Origin: BOG-1184 sp049514575
GTDB taxonomy: Bacteria; Fibrobacterota; Chitinivibrionia; Chitinivibrionales; Chitinispirillaceae
Direction of reading: 5' to 3'
Assembly: GCA_049514575.1 (NCBI GenBank)
Contig: JBEKUX010000011.1
Coordinates: 1 to 63,307 of the forward strand
DNA: 63,307 nt
Shown here: positions 9,234 through 17,538 of the stretch, piece by piece
Numbering within the stretch: position 1 is the stretch's first letter
Layout: every line of letters starts with the position of its first letter
Translations under genes and position numbers: made by a program
Notes under the pieces: model-generated
Seen by the model: the letters and a program-made list of their open reading frames with translations, nothing else
The model's database searches: none
What the model was told of the DNA's origin: nothing

Positions 9234-10613
9234 ATGCAGAAAAAAGCTTTACCTGAACCCGGAATGCCCGAAAAACGTGAAGATCCGGGGGCCCAGAAAG
9301 GTGACCGGACGAAAGGAGCGGATCGCCCGGGCCACTACTCTGACCCGGCATGGGTCTATCTCAACCAGCTGGGCAGGGTTCCTCTTATGACACGGGGGCA
9401 GGAGGTTCAGCAGGCGATTCTTATTCGTTTTGCTCAGTATCAGATGTTAAACACGGTGTTTCACAAAAAAGAGGTGCTTGAGACGCTTTATCGTATTGCA
9501 CATAAGCTTTCCAAAGGAAAGATGAAATACGCCGAAGTGCTGGTGACTGATGATGAGTTTTCCGCGGGTGCAGGTAATGAGAAAAAGGCCATCAAAACGT
9601 TTCTGAACACCATTGGCAAAATCAAGAAAATACAGACCAAACTGAAGAATATCGAAAAAATCGAGACCGGTAAATCAAGGAAAAAAAGGGATGTCTGCAA
9701 GGTTGACCTGCTTAAAGAAAAATGCACAGAACTATGCCAGCAGCTTCATCTTAATTCCCACCAGATCAGCAACTTGCTTATAAAATACAGAACGACCCTG
9801 GACCCTTCGGATAATAAAACCGAAACGGAGGGGTTTGCCTATTGGGAAGAGGTGCAGAATCATGCAAAATGCTCAATGATCGAAGCCAATGTCAGGCTCG
9901 TGGTCAGTGTGGCAAAACGATACCTTCACCGCGGGTTGGAGATCAGCGATCTTATCCAGGAAGGCAACAAAGGACTTATTACGGCAGTTGATAATTTCGA
10001 TTATCGTAAAGGGTATAAATTCAGCACATATGCGATCTGGTGGATCCGGCAGTCGATCCTTCGGGCGGTTCATGAAAAGTCTAAAACGATCCACCTGCCG
10101 GCCAACGCAGTTGACTTTTTTTCCAAGATTGAACAATTCAGCCGAACGTTCAGCTTGCAGCATGCTCGTCAGCCGACAGTAGAAGAGATTGCAGCCCACC
10201 TGAAAAGTTCTGCGCAAAAAATCAACACGACGCTTGAAAGCTCGATGAAACCGGTTTCACTCGATATGCAGATTGGTGATGATGATGCAACGATCGGTGA
10301 ATATATTGAGGACCCGCACACTGAAGACCCATTCCAGAGGCTTTCGCTGGCCGATCTCCGCAATCATATCAATCATGTTCTCGATTCGCTTGAGCTAAAA
10401 GAAAAACAGACAGTCATCCAGCGCTTCGGTCTCGACGATGGCCGGATCAAGACGCTCAGCGAAATTGCACTACGGATGCGGCTTTCCAATGAACGGGTCC
10501 GGCAGATCGAGATAAAAGCGCTTAAAAAACTGCGGATGACGAGCAGGGCCGGCGAACTTGCGCCGTGGAGGGAGGATAGCGGGGTCGATTCAGATATGGA
10601 AGGAGAGGAGTGA
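9234..10613 (+). CDS. RNA polymerase sigma factor, RpoD/SigA family (probably group 2)
   Basis: The protein has 459 residues. Region 1.2 is at 36-60 (SDPAWVYLNQLGRVPLMTR), followed by a lysine-rich non-conserved stretch (about 85-190). Region 2 is at 205-280, with RLVVSVAKRYLHRGLEISDL and the -10-recognition/melting segment YKFSTYAIWWIRQSI. Region 3 is at 285-350 and region 4 at about 385-435 (LSNERVRQIEIKALKKLR, the -35 helix-turn-helix). After region 2.4 it reads HEKSKTIHLPANAVDFF, not the near-invariant primary-sigma form with ARTIRIPVHM. This suggests an alternative group 2 (RpoS/SigB-of-cyanobacteria-like) sigma factor and not the housekeeping one. The tail after region 4 is acidic. It is divergent from the large surface protein. 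The regulon is unknown. Confidence 0.9.
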   Translation: MQKKALPEPGMPEKREDPGAQKGDRTKGADRPGHYSDPAWVYLNQLGRVPLMTRGQEVQQAILIRFAQYQMLNTVFHKKEVLETLYRIAHKLSKGKMKYAEVLVTDDEFSAGAGNEKKAIKTFLNTIGKIKKIQTKLKNIEKIETGKSRKKRDVCKVDLLKEKCTELCQQLHLNSHQISNLLIKYRTTLDPSDNKTETEGFAYWEEVQNHAKCSMIEANVRLVVSVAKRYLHRGLEISDLIQEGNKGLITAVDNFDYRKGYKFSTYAIWWIRQSILRAVHEKSKTIHLPANAVDFFSKIEQFSRTFSLQHARQPTVEEIAAHLKSSAQKINTTLESSMKPVSLDMQIGDDDATIGEYIEDPHTEDPFQRLSLADLRNHINHVLDSLELKEKQTVIQRFGLDDGRIKTLSEIALRMRLSNERVRQIEIKALKKLRMTSRAGELAPWREDSGVDSDMEGEE

Positions 10614-10763
10614 CGATAATAAAGAAAACAACTTACTTCAGGAGTACCGGTTATCCCCGGACATTTTTACCTTTGCATAATCACTCGGGAATATATTTTT
10701 ACATGAAGTTGCTCTATACGAATTTACCCGACGATATTCAGAACATCAACCGATAATGGTATA

Positions 10764-11582
10764 ATGACTCCTCTCTCTAAAAAAACAGAAGAGCACATTA
10801 AGAAGACCCGTTTGTTTCTTCTTGATCTGGACGGTACCATGTACCTTGGTAATAAAAGCATTCCGGGTGCGAGGCGGTTTATCAAACATTTGCAGGAGCG
10901 AAAGATACCCTATGTTTTTCTGACCAACAACTCCTCCCGGAGCGCCTCCGGTTACCTTCGCAAACTCACCGGCCTCGGGATTCCAGTAACGAGTGATAAC
11001 ATTTTTACCTCCGGTCAGGCAACAGGAGAATATCTCTCCGAGAAAAAACAGAACCCCCGGGTGTATGTTGTTGGAACCCGCTCTCTCGCAAGAGAGCTGG
11101 CCTCATACGGGGCCGTTAATTCCAACGGGGAAGGGGTTGTCGATTATGTGGTGGTGGGGTTCGATACTGAATTGACTTATAACAAAACAAAAACCGCCTG
11201 CAAACTGATTGATCGGGGAGTGCGGTATATCGCAACCAACCCCGATTTAGTATGTCCGATTGGGGAAAGGCGGAACCTTCCGGACTGCGGATCGATCTGC
11301 TTCATGATCGAACAGGCGACCGGAAAAAAGCCGTACATTATTGGAAAACCGCGAACCGCCATGGCTGATCTTTTATGCAAAAAATTTCAGATACCATATG
11401 ATAGGACAACTATTATCGGTGACCGTCTCTATACCGATATCACAATGGGCCGCAATGCCGGCGTGTTTACGATTTGTGTACTCTCGGGCGAATCGAGCCT
11501 CAAGGATATCAAACAATCGCCGATAAAGCCGGACTGTACGGTCGAATCAATCAAAGAACTGAATCGTTTTTTCGAGAGGTAA
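10764..11582 (+). CDS. HAD-IIA family phosphatase (NagD/phosphoglycolate phosphatase-like)
   Basis: The protein has 272 residues. Motif I is LFLLDLDGTMYLG, with the nucleophile Asp at 21 and the acid/base Asp at 23. Motif II is FLTNNSS, and the C2A cap domain lies between. The motif III/IV region is IIGKPRTAMADLL followed by GDRLYTDITMGRNAG, which supplies the Mg-binding acidic residues. Such enzymes remove phosphate from small sugars, p-nitrophenyl phosphate, UMP or 2-phosphoglycolate, and the exact substrate is not evident. The ATG at 10764 has no clear ribosome site and a TATAAT-like string abuts it, so a leaderless or weakly translated message is possible. It is alone between the sigma factor and a metal transporter. 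Confidence 0.88.
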   Translation: MTPLSKKTEEHIKKTRLFLLDLDGTMYLGNKSIPGARRFIKHLQERKIPYVFLTNNSSRSASGYLRKLTGLGIPVTSDNIFTSGQATGEYLSEKKQNPRVYVVGTRSLARELASYGAVNSNGEGVVDYVVVGFDTELTYNKTKTACKLIDRGVRYIATNPDLVCPIGERRNLPDCGSICFMIEQATGKKPYIIGKPRTAMADLLCKKFQIPYDRTTIIGDRLYTDITMGRNAGVFTICVLSGESSLKDIKQSPIKPDCTVESIKELNRFFER

Positions 11583-11707
11583 CCGGAGGGAATAACTCGA
11601 TCTGGTTTTCCCTGAAAACATCCGCAGGTTCGTGATCCCTTTTTTTAAACATTTCCCGTGCGAAAGCAATATATTTAAGGCAACGTGTTATTTCGGAGAT
11701 TCATACT

Positions 11708-12574
11708 ATGAAAAAAACAAACGTGCCTATAATTTCCATCACCTCCAATTCCGTGCTTTTGATTTTCAAGATCGTCGCTGGCGTGCTCATGGGGTCGGTC
11801 GCTGTGATCTCCGAGGCCGTCCATTCTGGAATAGATCTTCTTGCCAGTGCGGTAGCGTTCGCATCGATACGCAAAGCGGAACAACCGGCCGACCAGGACC
11901 ATCCATTCGGCCACGGGAAATTTGAAAATATTTCCGGTTTTTTTGAAGCGCTCCTTATTTTTTTTGCCGCCGGACTCATCATTTTCGAGGCGATAAAAAA
12001 ACTCCTGTATCCAATTCTTATCGAAAAGCTCGGCTGGGGCATTGGCGTCATGGCGGTTTCCACTATTGTCAATATCTTTGTTTCACAGATTCTTTTCAAA
12101 TCGGCTAAAAAGCACGGGTCGATCGCGATTGAGGCCGACGCAATGCATTTGTGGACCGATGTGTTTACTTCAGGCGGCGTCATGGCGGGGCTCGTAATCA
12201 TACGCCTGACACACTGGGAAGTGCTGGATCCGGTGATCGCAATCCTTGTCGCAGGCCTTATCCTGAAAGCATCATTTGACCTTACGATAAAAGCCATTGC
12301 CGACCTGGCCGATCATCAGCTGCCGGAAAACGAACTCAGCGCGATTCGCTCTGTCGTCGACGGGTATCCGGAAGTTGACGGATACCACAAACTCCGCACA
12401 CGGAAAAGCGGCAGCAGGCGGGAGATTGACCTTCATATCCAGATTGATAAAAACACCACCCTTGCCACCTCCCACGATCTTTGCTTCCGTATCGAGAATG
12501 CCATTAAGACGGAACTGCCCGGCGCGTACGTGACCATTCATGTGGAGCCGAGCAGGGAAGAAAAAAAGGTATGA
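11708..12574 (+). CDS. Cation diffusion facilitator (CDF) metal exporter
   Basis: The protein has 288 residues, with about six membrane segments in the first 215. CDF metal-site signatures are present: H39-x3-D43 in helix II (SEAVHSGIDLL) and H147-x3-D151 in helix V (ADAMHLWTD), plus the loop DHPFGHGKFE. HD-HD sites generally favour Zn/Cd or Fe over Mn, although this is a soft rule. A cytoplasmic C-terminal domain (about 205-285) has an RxSG segment and ends in HVEP, as expected of the dimeric ferredoxin-like domain. These proteins export divalent metals using the proton gradient. The ATG follows a weak GGAG site (11693-11696). It is probably monocistronic. Confidence 0.93.
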   Translation: MKKTNVPIISITSNSVLLIFKIVAGVLMGSVAVISEAVHSGIDLLASAVAFASIRKAEQPADQDHPFGHGKFENISGFFEALLIFFAAGLIIFEAIKKLLYPILIEKLGWGIGVMAVSTIVNIFVSQILFKSAKKHGSIAIEADAMHLWTDVFTSGGVMAGLVIIRLTHWEVLDPVIAILVAGLILKASFDLTIKAIADLADHQLPENELSAIRSVVDGYPEVDGYHKLRTRKSGSRREIDLHIQIDKNTTLATSHDLCFRIENAIKTELPGAYVTIHVEPSREEKKV

Positions 12575-12590
12575 TTTTTATCTCTTCTCA

Positions 12591-12619
12591 TTGACACCAA
12601 CACTTTAAAACATTATTTT
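12591..12619 (+). promoter_or_regulatory. Candidate promoter for carAB
   Basis: A consensus TTGACA (12591-12596) and TATTTT (12614-12619) are separated by 17 bases, about 210 bases ahead of carA. The predicted transcript start near 12626 leaves a long leader of about 205 nt. It is the best-matching promoter seen in the nucleotide-synthesis region. Confidence 0.55.
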
Positions 12620-12643
12620 TCCCGTGTCTAAAAAGGCAGGCAG

Positions 12644-12712
12644 ATGATATGGGTAATTATTTTTCTCTCCAATTTTCTTCCCCCCACCACCTTATCAACT
12701 TTTAGTCGCTGA
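12644..12712 (+). CDS. Possible 22-codon leader peptide ahead of carA
   Basis: ATG at 12644 follows an AAGGCAGG ribosome-site-like sequence. The frame is short and hydrophobic (MIWVIIFLSNFLPPTT and on) and ends at TGA 12710-12712, some 22 bases before a terminator-like hairpin. Its codons run over a pyrimidine-rich tract (TTTTTCTCTCC, then CTTCCCCCC). Leader peptides with pyrimidine-rich tracts regulate pyrBI in enteric bacteria by UTP-sensitive attenuation. The same logic here is inference, and a chance ORF cannot be excluded. Confidence 0.35.
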   Translation: MIWVIIFLSNFLPPTTLSTFSR

Positions 12713-12734
12713 TGATAATGCCGTATTTGAATAT

Positions 12735-12774
12735 CTTCCCCTTCCAGTGTGAAGGGGGAGAGTCTCTTTTTTTT
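12735..12774 (+). terminator. Terminator-like hairpin in the carA leader (possible attenuator)
   Basis: CTTCCCCTTC (12735-12744) pairs with GAAGGGGGAG (12751-12760), with one G-T mismatch and a 6-nt loop. AGTCTC and then nine T follow (12766-12774). It sits downstream of the promoter and upstream of carA, so it would stop transcription before the gene. An upstream CTTCCCC (12678-12684) could pair with the 3' arm instead and act as antiterminator. The hairpin also resembles the C/G-rich intergenic repeat at 20762-20785, so a repeat origin is possible. Confidence 0.45.
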
Positions 12775-12830
12775 TGTGCTGCAAATTTGTATCCCGAAAA
12801 GATAAAAAAGGCATGTGAAATGAGGGGTAC

Positions 12831-13928
12831 ATGAAAGGCTATATTGCGCTTGAAGATGGAGTTTTCTTCGGGGGCGAGTCATTCGGAGCGCCGGGCGAAT
12901 CGGTAGGTGAAGTGGTTTTCAATACGAGCATGACCGGCTATCAGGAGATTCTTACCGACCCTTCATACGCATCGCAGATCGTCACCATGACGTATCCGCT
13001 TATCGGCAATTACGGCGTAAATGAGACCGATGTCGAATCCTCGCGTATTCAGGTAGCGGGTTTTATGGTCAAGGAGGCCTGTCCGTATCCATCGAACTTT
13101 ACCTCAAAAAAAACAATCGGTGAGTATCTAAGCCAAAACAATATTGTGGGCGTGCAAGGCATTGATACGCGTGCACTTACCAAGCATATACGGGTAAAGG
13201 GCGCCATGAAGGCCGTGATCTGGGCCGGAGAAAAACCGCCGGCAACAGATGACCTTATAGACAAAGCCCGGGCATGGGAAGGTCTGGCCGGAGTCGATCT
13301 GGTGAAAACGGTCACGTGCAGGAAACCCTACAACTGGAATTCGACAAAAGGAAACGTTACAGCACGGTTTCATGTGGTCGCGTTCGACTTCGGCATTAAA
13401 TACAACATTCTGCGCATTCTTGAATCAATGGGGTGCCGTATCACGGTTGTCCCGGCAAAAACCAGCGCAGAGGAGACGCTTGGATACAAACCGGACGGTA
13501 TTTTTCTCTCCAACGGACCCGGCGATCCGGCAGCCGTTACCTATGCTATCGAGACCATTAAAAATCTCATTGGGAAAAAACCGATATTCGGCATCTGTCT
13601 CGGCCACCAGCTTCTGGGTCTGGCGCTCGGCGGTACGACCTTCAAGTTGAAGTTCGGCAACCGCGGCGCCAATCATCCGGTGCGCAATGAAAAGACCAAA
13701 GTCATTGAGATCACCTCGCAGAATCACGGATTCTGCGTTTCAATTGACAGTCTGAAAGGTACGGGTGCGCAAATGACTCACCTGAACCTGAATGACAACA
13801 CCTGCGAAGGACTCGAAGACAAGGAGAAAAAACTTTTCTGCGTTCAATACCACCCGGAGGCGTCACCAGGACCGCATGATTCGGGATATTTGTTCGAACA
13901 ATTTATAGCAATGATGGAAAAAGGCTGA
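12831..13928 (+). CDS. carA: Carbamoyl-phosphate synthase small (glutaminase) subunit
   Basis: The 365-residue CarA hydrolyses glutamine and channels ammonia to CarB for carbamoyl phosphate, the precursor of pyrimidines and arginine. The N-terminal CPSase small-chain domain (about 2-135) contains FNTSMTGYQEILTDPSYA. The class I amidotransferase domain (about 180-362) has the nucleophile elbow FGICLGHQLLG (Cys256) and the His-Glu pair in CVQYHPEASPGPHD. GAGGGG lies just before the ATG. carB follows after 4 bases. A long leader with an attenuator-like hairpin precedes it. Confidence 0.97.
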   Translation: MKGYIALEDGVFFGGESFGAPGESVGEVVFNTSMTGYQEILTDPSYASQIVTMTYPLIGNYGVNETDVESSRIQVAGFMVKEACPYPSNFTSKKTIGEYLSQNNIVGVQGIDTRALTKHIRVKGAMKAVIWAGEKPPATDDLIDKARAWEGLAGVDLVKTVTCRKPYNWNSTKGNVTARFHVVAFDFGIKYNILRILESMGCRITVVPAKTSAEETLGYKPDGIFLSNGPGDPAAVTYAIETIKNLIGKKPIFGICLGHQLLGLALGGTTFKLKFGNRGANHPVRNEKTKVIEITSQNHGFCVSIDSLKGTGAQMTHLNLNDNTCEGLEDKEKKLFCVQYHPEASPGPHDSGYLFEQFIAMMEKG

Positions 13929-13932
13929 TAGC

Positions 13933-16900
13933 ATGCCAAAACGAACCGACATCCATAAGATCCTGATCATCGGAAGCGGGCCGATTGTTATCGGTCAGGC
14001 ATGCGAATTTGATTACTCCGGAACCCAGGCGTGCAAAGCGCTGCGCGAAGAAGGGTTCGAAGTGATCCTTGTGAACTCCAACCCTGCGACCATCATGACC
14101 GACCCGAACATGGCCGACCGGACTTATATCGAACCCATCACCCCCGAGATCGTGCAGAAAATCATCGAACGAGAACGGCCCGACGCGATCCTGCCCACCA
14201 TGGGCGGCCAGACAGGCCTCAACACCGCGATGGAGCTTGCCGAGAGCGGCATACTTGACAGATACAATGTTCAGCTTATCGGCGCCAACGAAACGGCGAT
14301 AAAGCGGGCAGAAGACCGGAATGAGTTCAAACAGGCGATGCTACGGATCGGCATGGACCTTCCGAAAAGCGCGTTTGCTTATAACCTCGATGAGGCATGG
14401 GAAATCGCACGCACCATCGGTTTCCCGCTCATCATCCGGCCGAGTTTTACGCTCGGCGGTACCGGTGGCGGTATCGTGTATTCGGAGAGCGATTTCGTCC
14501 GGGCTGCCCAGTATGGACTCCATTGCAGCCGCATTAACGAAATACTCATCGAGGAGTCGGTGATCGGATGGAAAGAGTACGAACTTGAGATCATGCGCGA
14601 CCGGAAGGACAATGTGGTCATCATCTGCTCCATCGAGAACCTTGACCCCATGGGTATCCATACCGGCGACAGCATCACGGTGGCGCCTGCCCAGACCCTG
14701 ACCGACAAGCAGTACCAGATCATGCGTGACGCAAGCATAGCGATCATCCGTGAGATCGGCGTCGAGACCGGCGGATCAAACATCCAGTTCGCGGTAAACC
14801 CGGCTGACGGCCGTATGGTGGTGATCGAGATGAACCCGCGGGTGAGCCGCAGTTCGGCGCTTGCAAGCAAGGCCACGGGATTTCCGATCGCAAAATTTGC
14901 TGCCAAGCTCGCAATCGGTTACACGCTGGATGAGATAAGGAACGACATTACCAAGGAAACGCCCGCATCGTTTGAACCCACTATAGACTATTGCGTTGTT
15001 AAAATCCCTCGGTTTACATTCGAAAAGTTCCCTGAGGCCGATCCTACGCTCGGCATACAGATGAAATCGGTAGGCGAGACCATGGCCATCGGCCGTACGT
15101 TTAAAGAGGCCCTGCAGAAAGGGCTCCGCGGTCTGGAAATCAAGCGGAACGGGTTTGAGCCGGTTGCATTTAACCTGGATACGAAAAAGGAGATCCTTTC
15201 TGCCCTTGCCGTACCCAAAGCCGACAGGATCTTTCTTATCCGGCACGCGCTGAAAGCGGGTCTCACGGTAGCCGAGATCAGCGGTGCTTCGAAAATTGAC
15301 TCGTGGTTTCTTCACAACATGAAAGACATCGTTGATTTTGAAACAAACATCATACCGGAGATTCTTGTTAAGGAAAGCGCACTACAGAAAGTTTTTTTCA
15401 AAAAGGCAAAAGGCCTAGGGTTTTCCGACATCCAGCTCGGAGTGCTGCTGAAGAAAGACGAGATTGAGATCCGGAGTCTGCGGAAAAAACTCGGCGTGAT
15501 CCCGACCTATAAGCTTGTTGACACATGCGCAGCAGAATTCGAGGCATACACCCCCTATTATTATTCGACGTACGAAGAAGAAGACGAAAGTCGTCCGAGC
15601 AGCCGGCGGAAAATCGTGATTCTGGGCGGCGGGCCTAATCGCATCGGTCAGGGAATAGAGTTCGACTACTGTTGCTGCCAGGCCTCCTATGCCCTTGAGG
15701 AGATGGGATTCGAGTCCATCATGGTCAATTCGAACCCAGAGACCGTATCGACCGATTACGACACCTCGGACAAGCTCTATTTTGAACCGCTGACATTTGA
15801 AGATGTAATGAACATAATCGACAATGAAAAGCCGGCTGGCGTAATCGTCCAGTTTGGCGGCCAGACACCACTCAACCTGGCGAAACGGCTTGAAGACGCG
15901 GGAGCGCCGATCATCGGCACGAGCGTGGCATCTATTCAGCGCGCCGAGGACCGCGACGAGTTCGCGGCCATGATTGTCAAGCTCGGTCTCAACCAGCCGC
16001 CGAACGGCATGGCCCGCTCGATCGAAGAAGCACTCATCATTGCACATGGTCTTGGTTATCCGGTGCTGATACGGCCATCGTTTGTTCTCGGAGGCCGCGC
16101 TATGCGCATCGTGTATGACGATGACGACCTGAAGAATTTCATCGTCGATGCCCAGGCAGCAGCCGACAACCGTCCCGTGCTGGTGGATAAATTCATAAGC
16201 GATGCCATAGAGGTGGATGTGGACGCGATTTCCGACGGCTCGCAGATCATGATATGCGGCATCATGGAGCACATCGAAGAGGCCGGCATTCACTCGGGCG
16301 ACAGCGCCTGTGTATTGCCGCCGCATACGCTCTCGGAAGATATCGTAGCTGAGATCCGCCGCGTGACCCACGAGCTTGCACGGGAGCTGCATGTAATCGG
16401 ACTCCTCAATATCCAGTTTGCCATCAAGGAAGAGACCGTGTACGTACTCGAAGTGAACCCGCGCGCATCGCGTACAGTGCCGTTTGTCAGCAAAGCGGTC
16501 GGCGTTCCATGGGCAAGGATAGCGGCCAAGATCATGGCCGGCCGAACGTTGGCGAGCTGTAATGAAGCCACGGAACGGCAGATCGATTATTTTGCGGTCA
16601 AAGAGTCGGTTCTGCCGTTCTCAAAATTTCCCGGGGCCGATATCATCCTCGGACCGGAAATGAAATCGACCGGCGAAGTCATGGGGCTCGACAAGGATTT
16701 CGGACTTGCATTTGCAAAGTCTCAGGAAGCGGCAGGGAACAACCTGCCCCGCGCCGGCGCGGTGTTCATAAGCGTGCGGAACAGCATGCGGCGCAACATC
16801 ATCTTCATGGCCAAGGCGATCGCCGCCATGGGCTTCAACATATACGCCTCCGAGGGTACCTGCCGAGTCTTGACATCAAACGGTATCAATGCCAAACTGG

Positions 16901-17217
16901 TACAGAAGATCGGCGAAGGCAAGCCCGACATCATCGACCTCATCAAAGGCGGCGACATCAATCTTATCATCAACGTCCCTGCAGGCAAGAAGTCGCAGCT
17001 CGATTCCAAACCAATCCGCAGTGCTGCGGTGACCCAGGGAATACCATACATTACCACGCTCGAAGGCGCACAGGCAGCGATTTCGGGCATGGACTCGCTC
17101 GAGCGGACCGGTTTTTCGGTCAAGACGATCCAGGAATATTGCGGAACAGGGCCCATAATAAAAAAAGACGTGAGGAAGGAATTTGAGACGAAGCATAAAA
17201 TGTGGGCTGTTAAATAA
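13933..17217 (+). CDS. carB: Carbamoyl-phosphate synthase large subunit
   Basis: 1094 residues, full length (about 1070 in most bacteria). Two homologous ATP-grasp halves each start with a glycine-rich PreATP domain: IGSGPIVIGQACEFDYSG near the start and GGGPNRIGQGIEFDYCC near 565. The first half phosphorylates bicarbonate and the second phosphorylates carbamate. Metal/ATP segments such as VIEMNPRVSRSSALASKATG and VLEVNPRASRTVPFVSKAVG are intact. An oligomerisation domain lies between, and an MGS-type allosteric domain (about 940-1075) is expected to bind UMP/IMP/ornithine. It is the second gene of the carAB operon. The frame is uninterrupted. Confidence 0.98.
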   Translation: MPKRTDIHKILIIGSGPIVIGQACEFDYSGTQACKALREEGFEVILVNSNPATIMTDPNMADRTYIEPITPEIVQKIIERERPDAILPTMGGQTGLNTAMELAESGILDRYNVQLIGANETAIKRAEDRNEFKQAMLRIGMDLPKSAFAYNLDEAWEIARTIGFPLIIRPSFTLGGTGGGIVYSESDFVRAAQYGLHCSRINEILIEESVIGWKEYELEIMRDRKDNVVIICSIENLDPMGIHTGDSITVAPAQTLTDKQYQIMRDASIAIIREIGVETGGSNIQFAVNPADGRMVVIEMNPRVSRSSALASKATGFPIAKFAAKLAIGYTLDEIRNDITKETPASFEPTIDYCVVKIPRFTFEKFPEADPTLGIQMKSVGETMAIGRTFKEALQKGLRGLEIKRNGFEPVAFNLDTKKEILSALAVPKADRIFLIRHALKAGLTVAEISGASKIDSWFLHNMKDIVDFETNIIPEILVKESALQKVFFKKAKGLGFSDIQLGVLLKKDEIEIRSLRKKLGVIPTYKLVDTCAAEFEAYTPYYYSTYEEEDESRPSSRRKIVILGGGPNRIGQGIEFDYCCCQASYALEEMGFESIMVNSNPETVSTDYDTSDKLYFEPLTFEDVMNIIDNEKPAGVIVQFGGQTPLNLAKRLEDAGAPIIGTSVASIQRAEDRDEFAAMIVKLGLNQPPNGMARSIEEALIIAHGLGYPVLIRPSFVLGGRAMRIVYDDDDLKNFIVDAQAAADNRPVLVDKFISDAIEVDVDAISDGSQIMICGIMEHIEEAGIHSGDSACVLPPHTLSEDIVAEIRRVTHELARELHVIGLLNIQFAIKEETVYVLEVNPRASRTVPFVSKAVGVPWARIAAKIMAGRTLASCNEATERQIDYFAVKESVLPFSKFPGADIILGPEMKSTGEVMGLDKDFGLAFAKSQEAAGNNLPRAGAVFISVRNSMRRNIIFMAKAIAAMGFNIYASEGTCRVLTSNGINAKLVQKIGEGKPDIIDLIKGGDINLIINVPAGKKSQLDSKPIRSAAVTQGIPYITTLEGAQAAISGMDSLERTGFSVKTIQEYCGTGPIIKKDVRKEFETKHKMWAVK

Positions 17218-17538
17218 AAAAAAACTATAAATTACAAATGATGAATTGAAAAAAAAATCAAAAATGTAGGGGCGCAAGGCGTTGCGCCCGATATGGTCAG
17301 ATTAGGAAAGATATTTTTTTGTCGGGGGAAGTCTCCCCCTCAGTGCGGTCGACCGGCGGCGAAGCACTGGAGCGAATATGGTCATCGGATACCGATTGTG
17401 TGGGTTCGTGCTTTACTGAAGGAATGTTTTGGTTTTACGTTAGGGGCGACGGAGGAGAACCGACCTCCACCGTACGGTGGAGGTAACGCCCAGAAATTAA
17501 TTTTGTGTGTAAATATTTTTAAAGGAGATTTTATTGTT
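17218..17538. repeat. 321-base carB-pyrG gap packed with hairpins, probable MITE/REP-like repeats
   Basis: No credible gene is seen here. Three strong inverted repeats are present. GGGCGCAA/TTGCGCCC is at 17270-17289, within a TAGGGGCGCAAGGCG-type string that I recall as a common intergenic repeat in diverse bacteria. GGGGGA/TCCCCC is at 17324-17339, preceded by T7. A perfect 22-base palindrome is at 17463-17484, enclosed by GGGCG/CGCCC arms (17454-17458 and 17487-17491). The first hairpin may also terminate carB transcription, although no T run follows it. The pyrG ribosome site AAAGGAG (17521-17527) closes the region. Confidence 0.6.
17315..17341 (+). repeat. 27-base direct repeat, copy A
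   Basis: A T6 run followed by GTCGGGGGAAGTCTCCCCC and TC. It is exactly duplicated at 20601-20627. The core is a GGGGGA-AGTC-TCCCCC hairpin. The two copies bracket pyrG and purF. Sequences beyond the 27 bases differ. Confidence 0.85.

Noticed and set aside
14776..15315. Long minus-strand frames inside carB (also 15415-16392)
   Set aside because: Antisense shadows of a highly conserved gene with strong codon bias; no homology or ribosome site.
17293..17538. N-terminal extension of CTP synthase
   Set aside because: The frame is open, but it covers hairpin repeats and lacks a ribosome site; the conserved N-terminus and AAAGGAG place the start at 17539.
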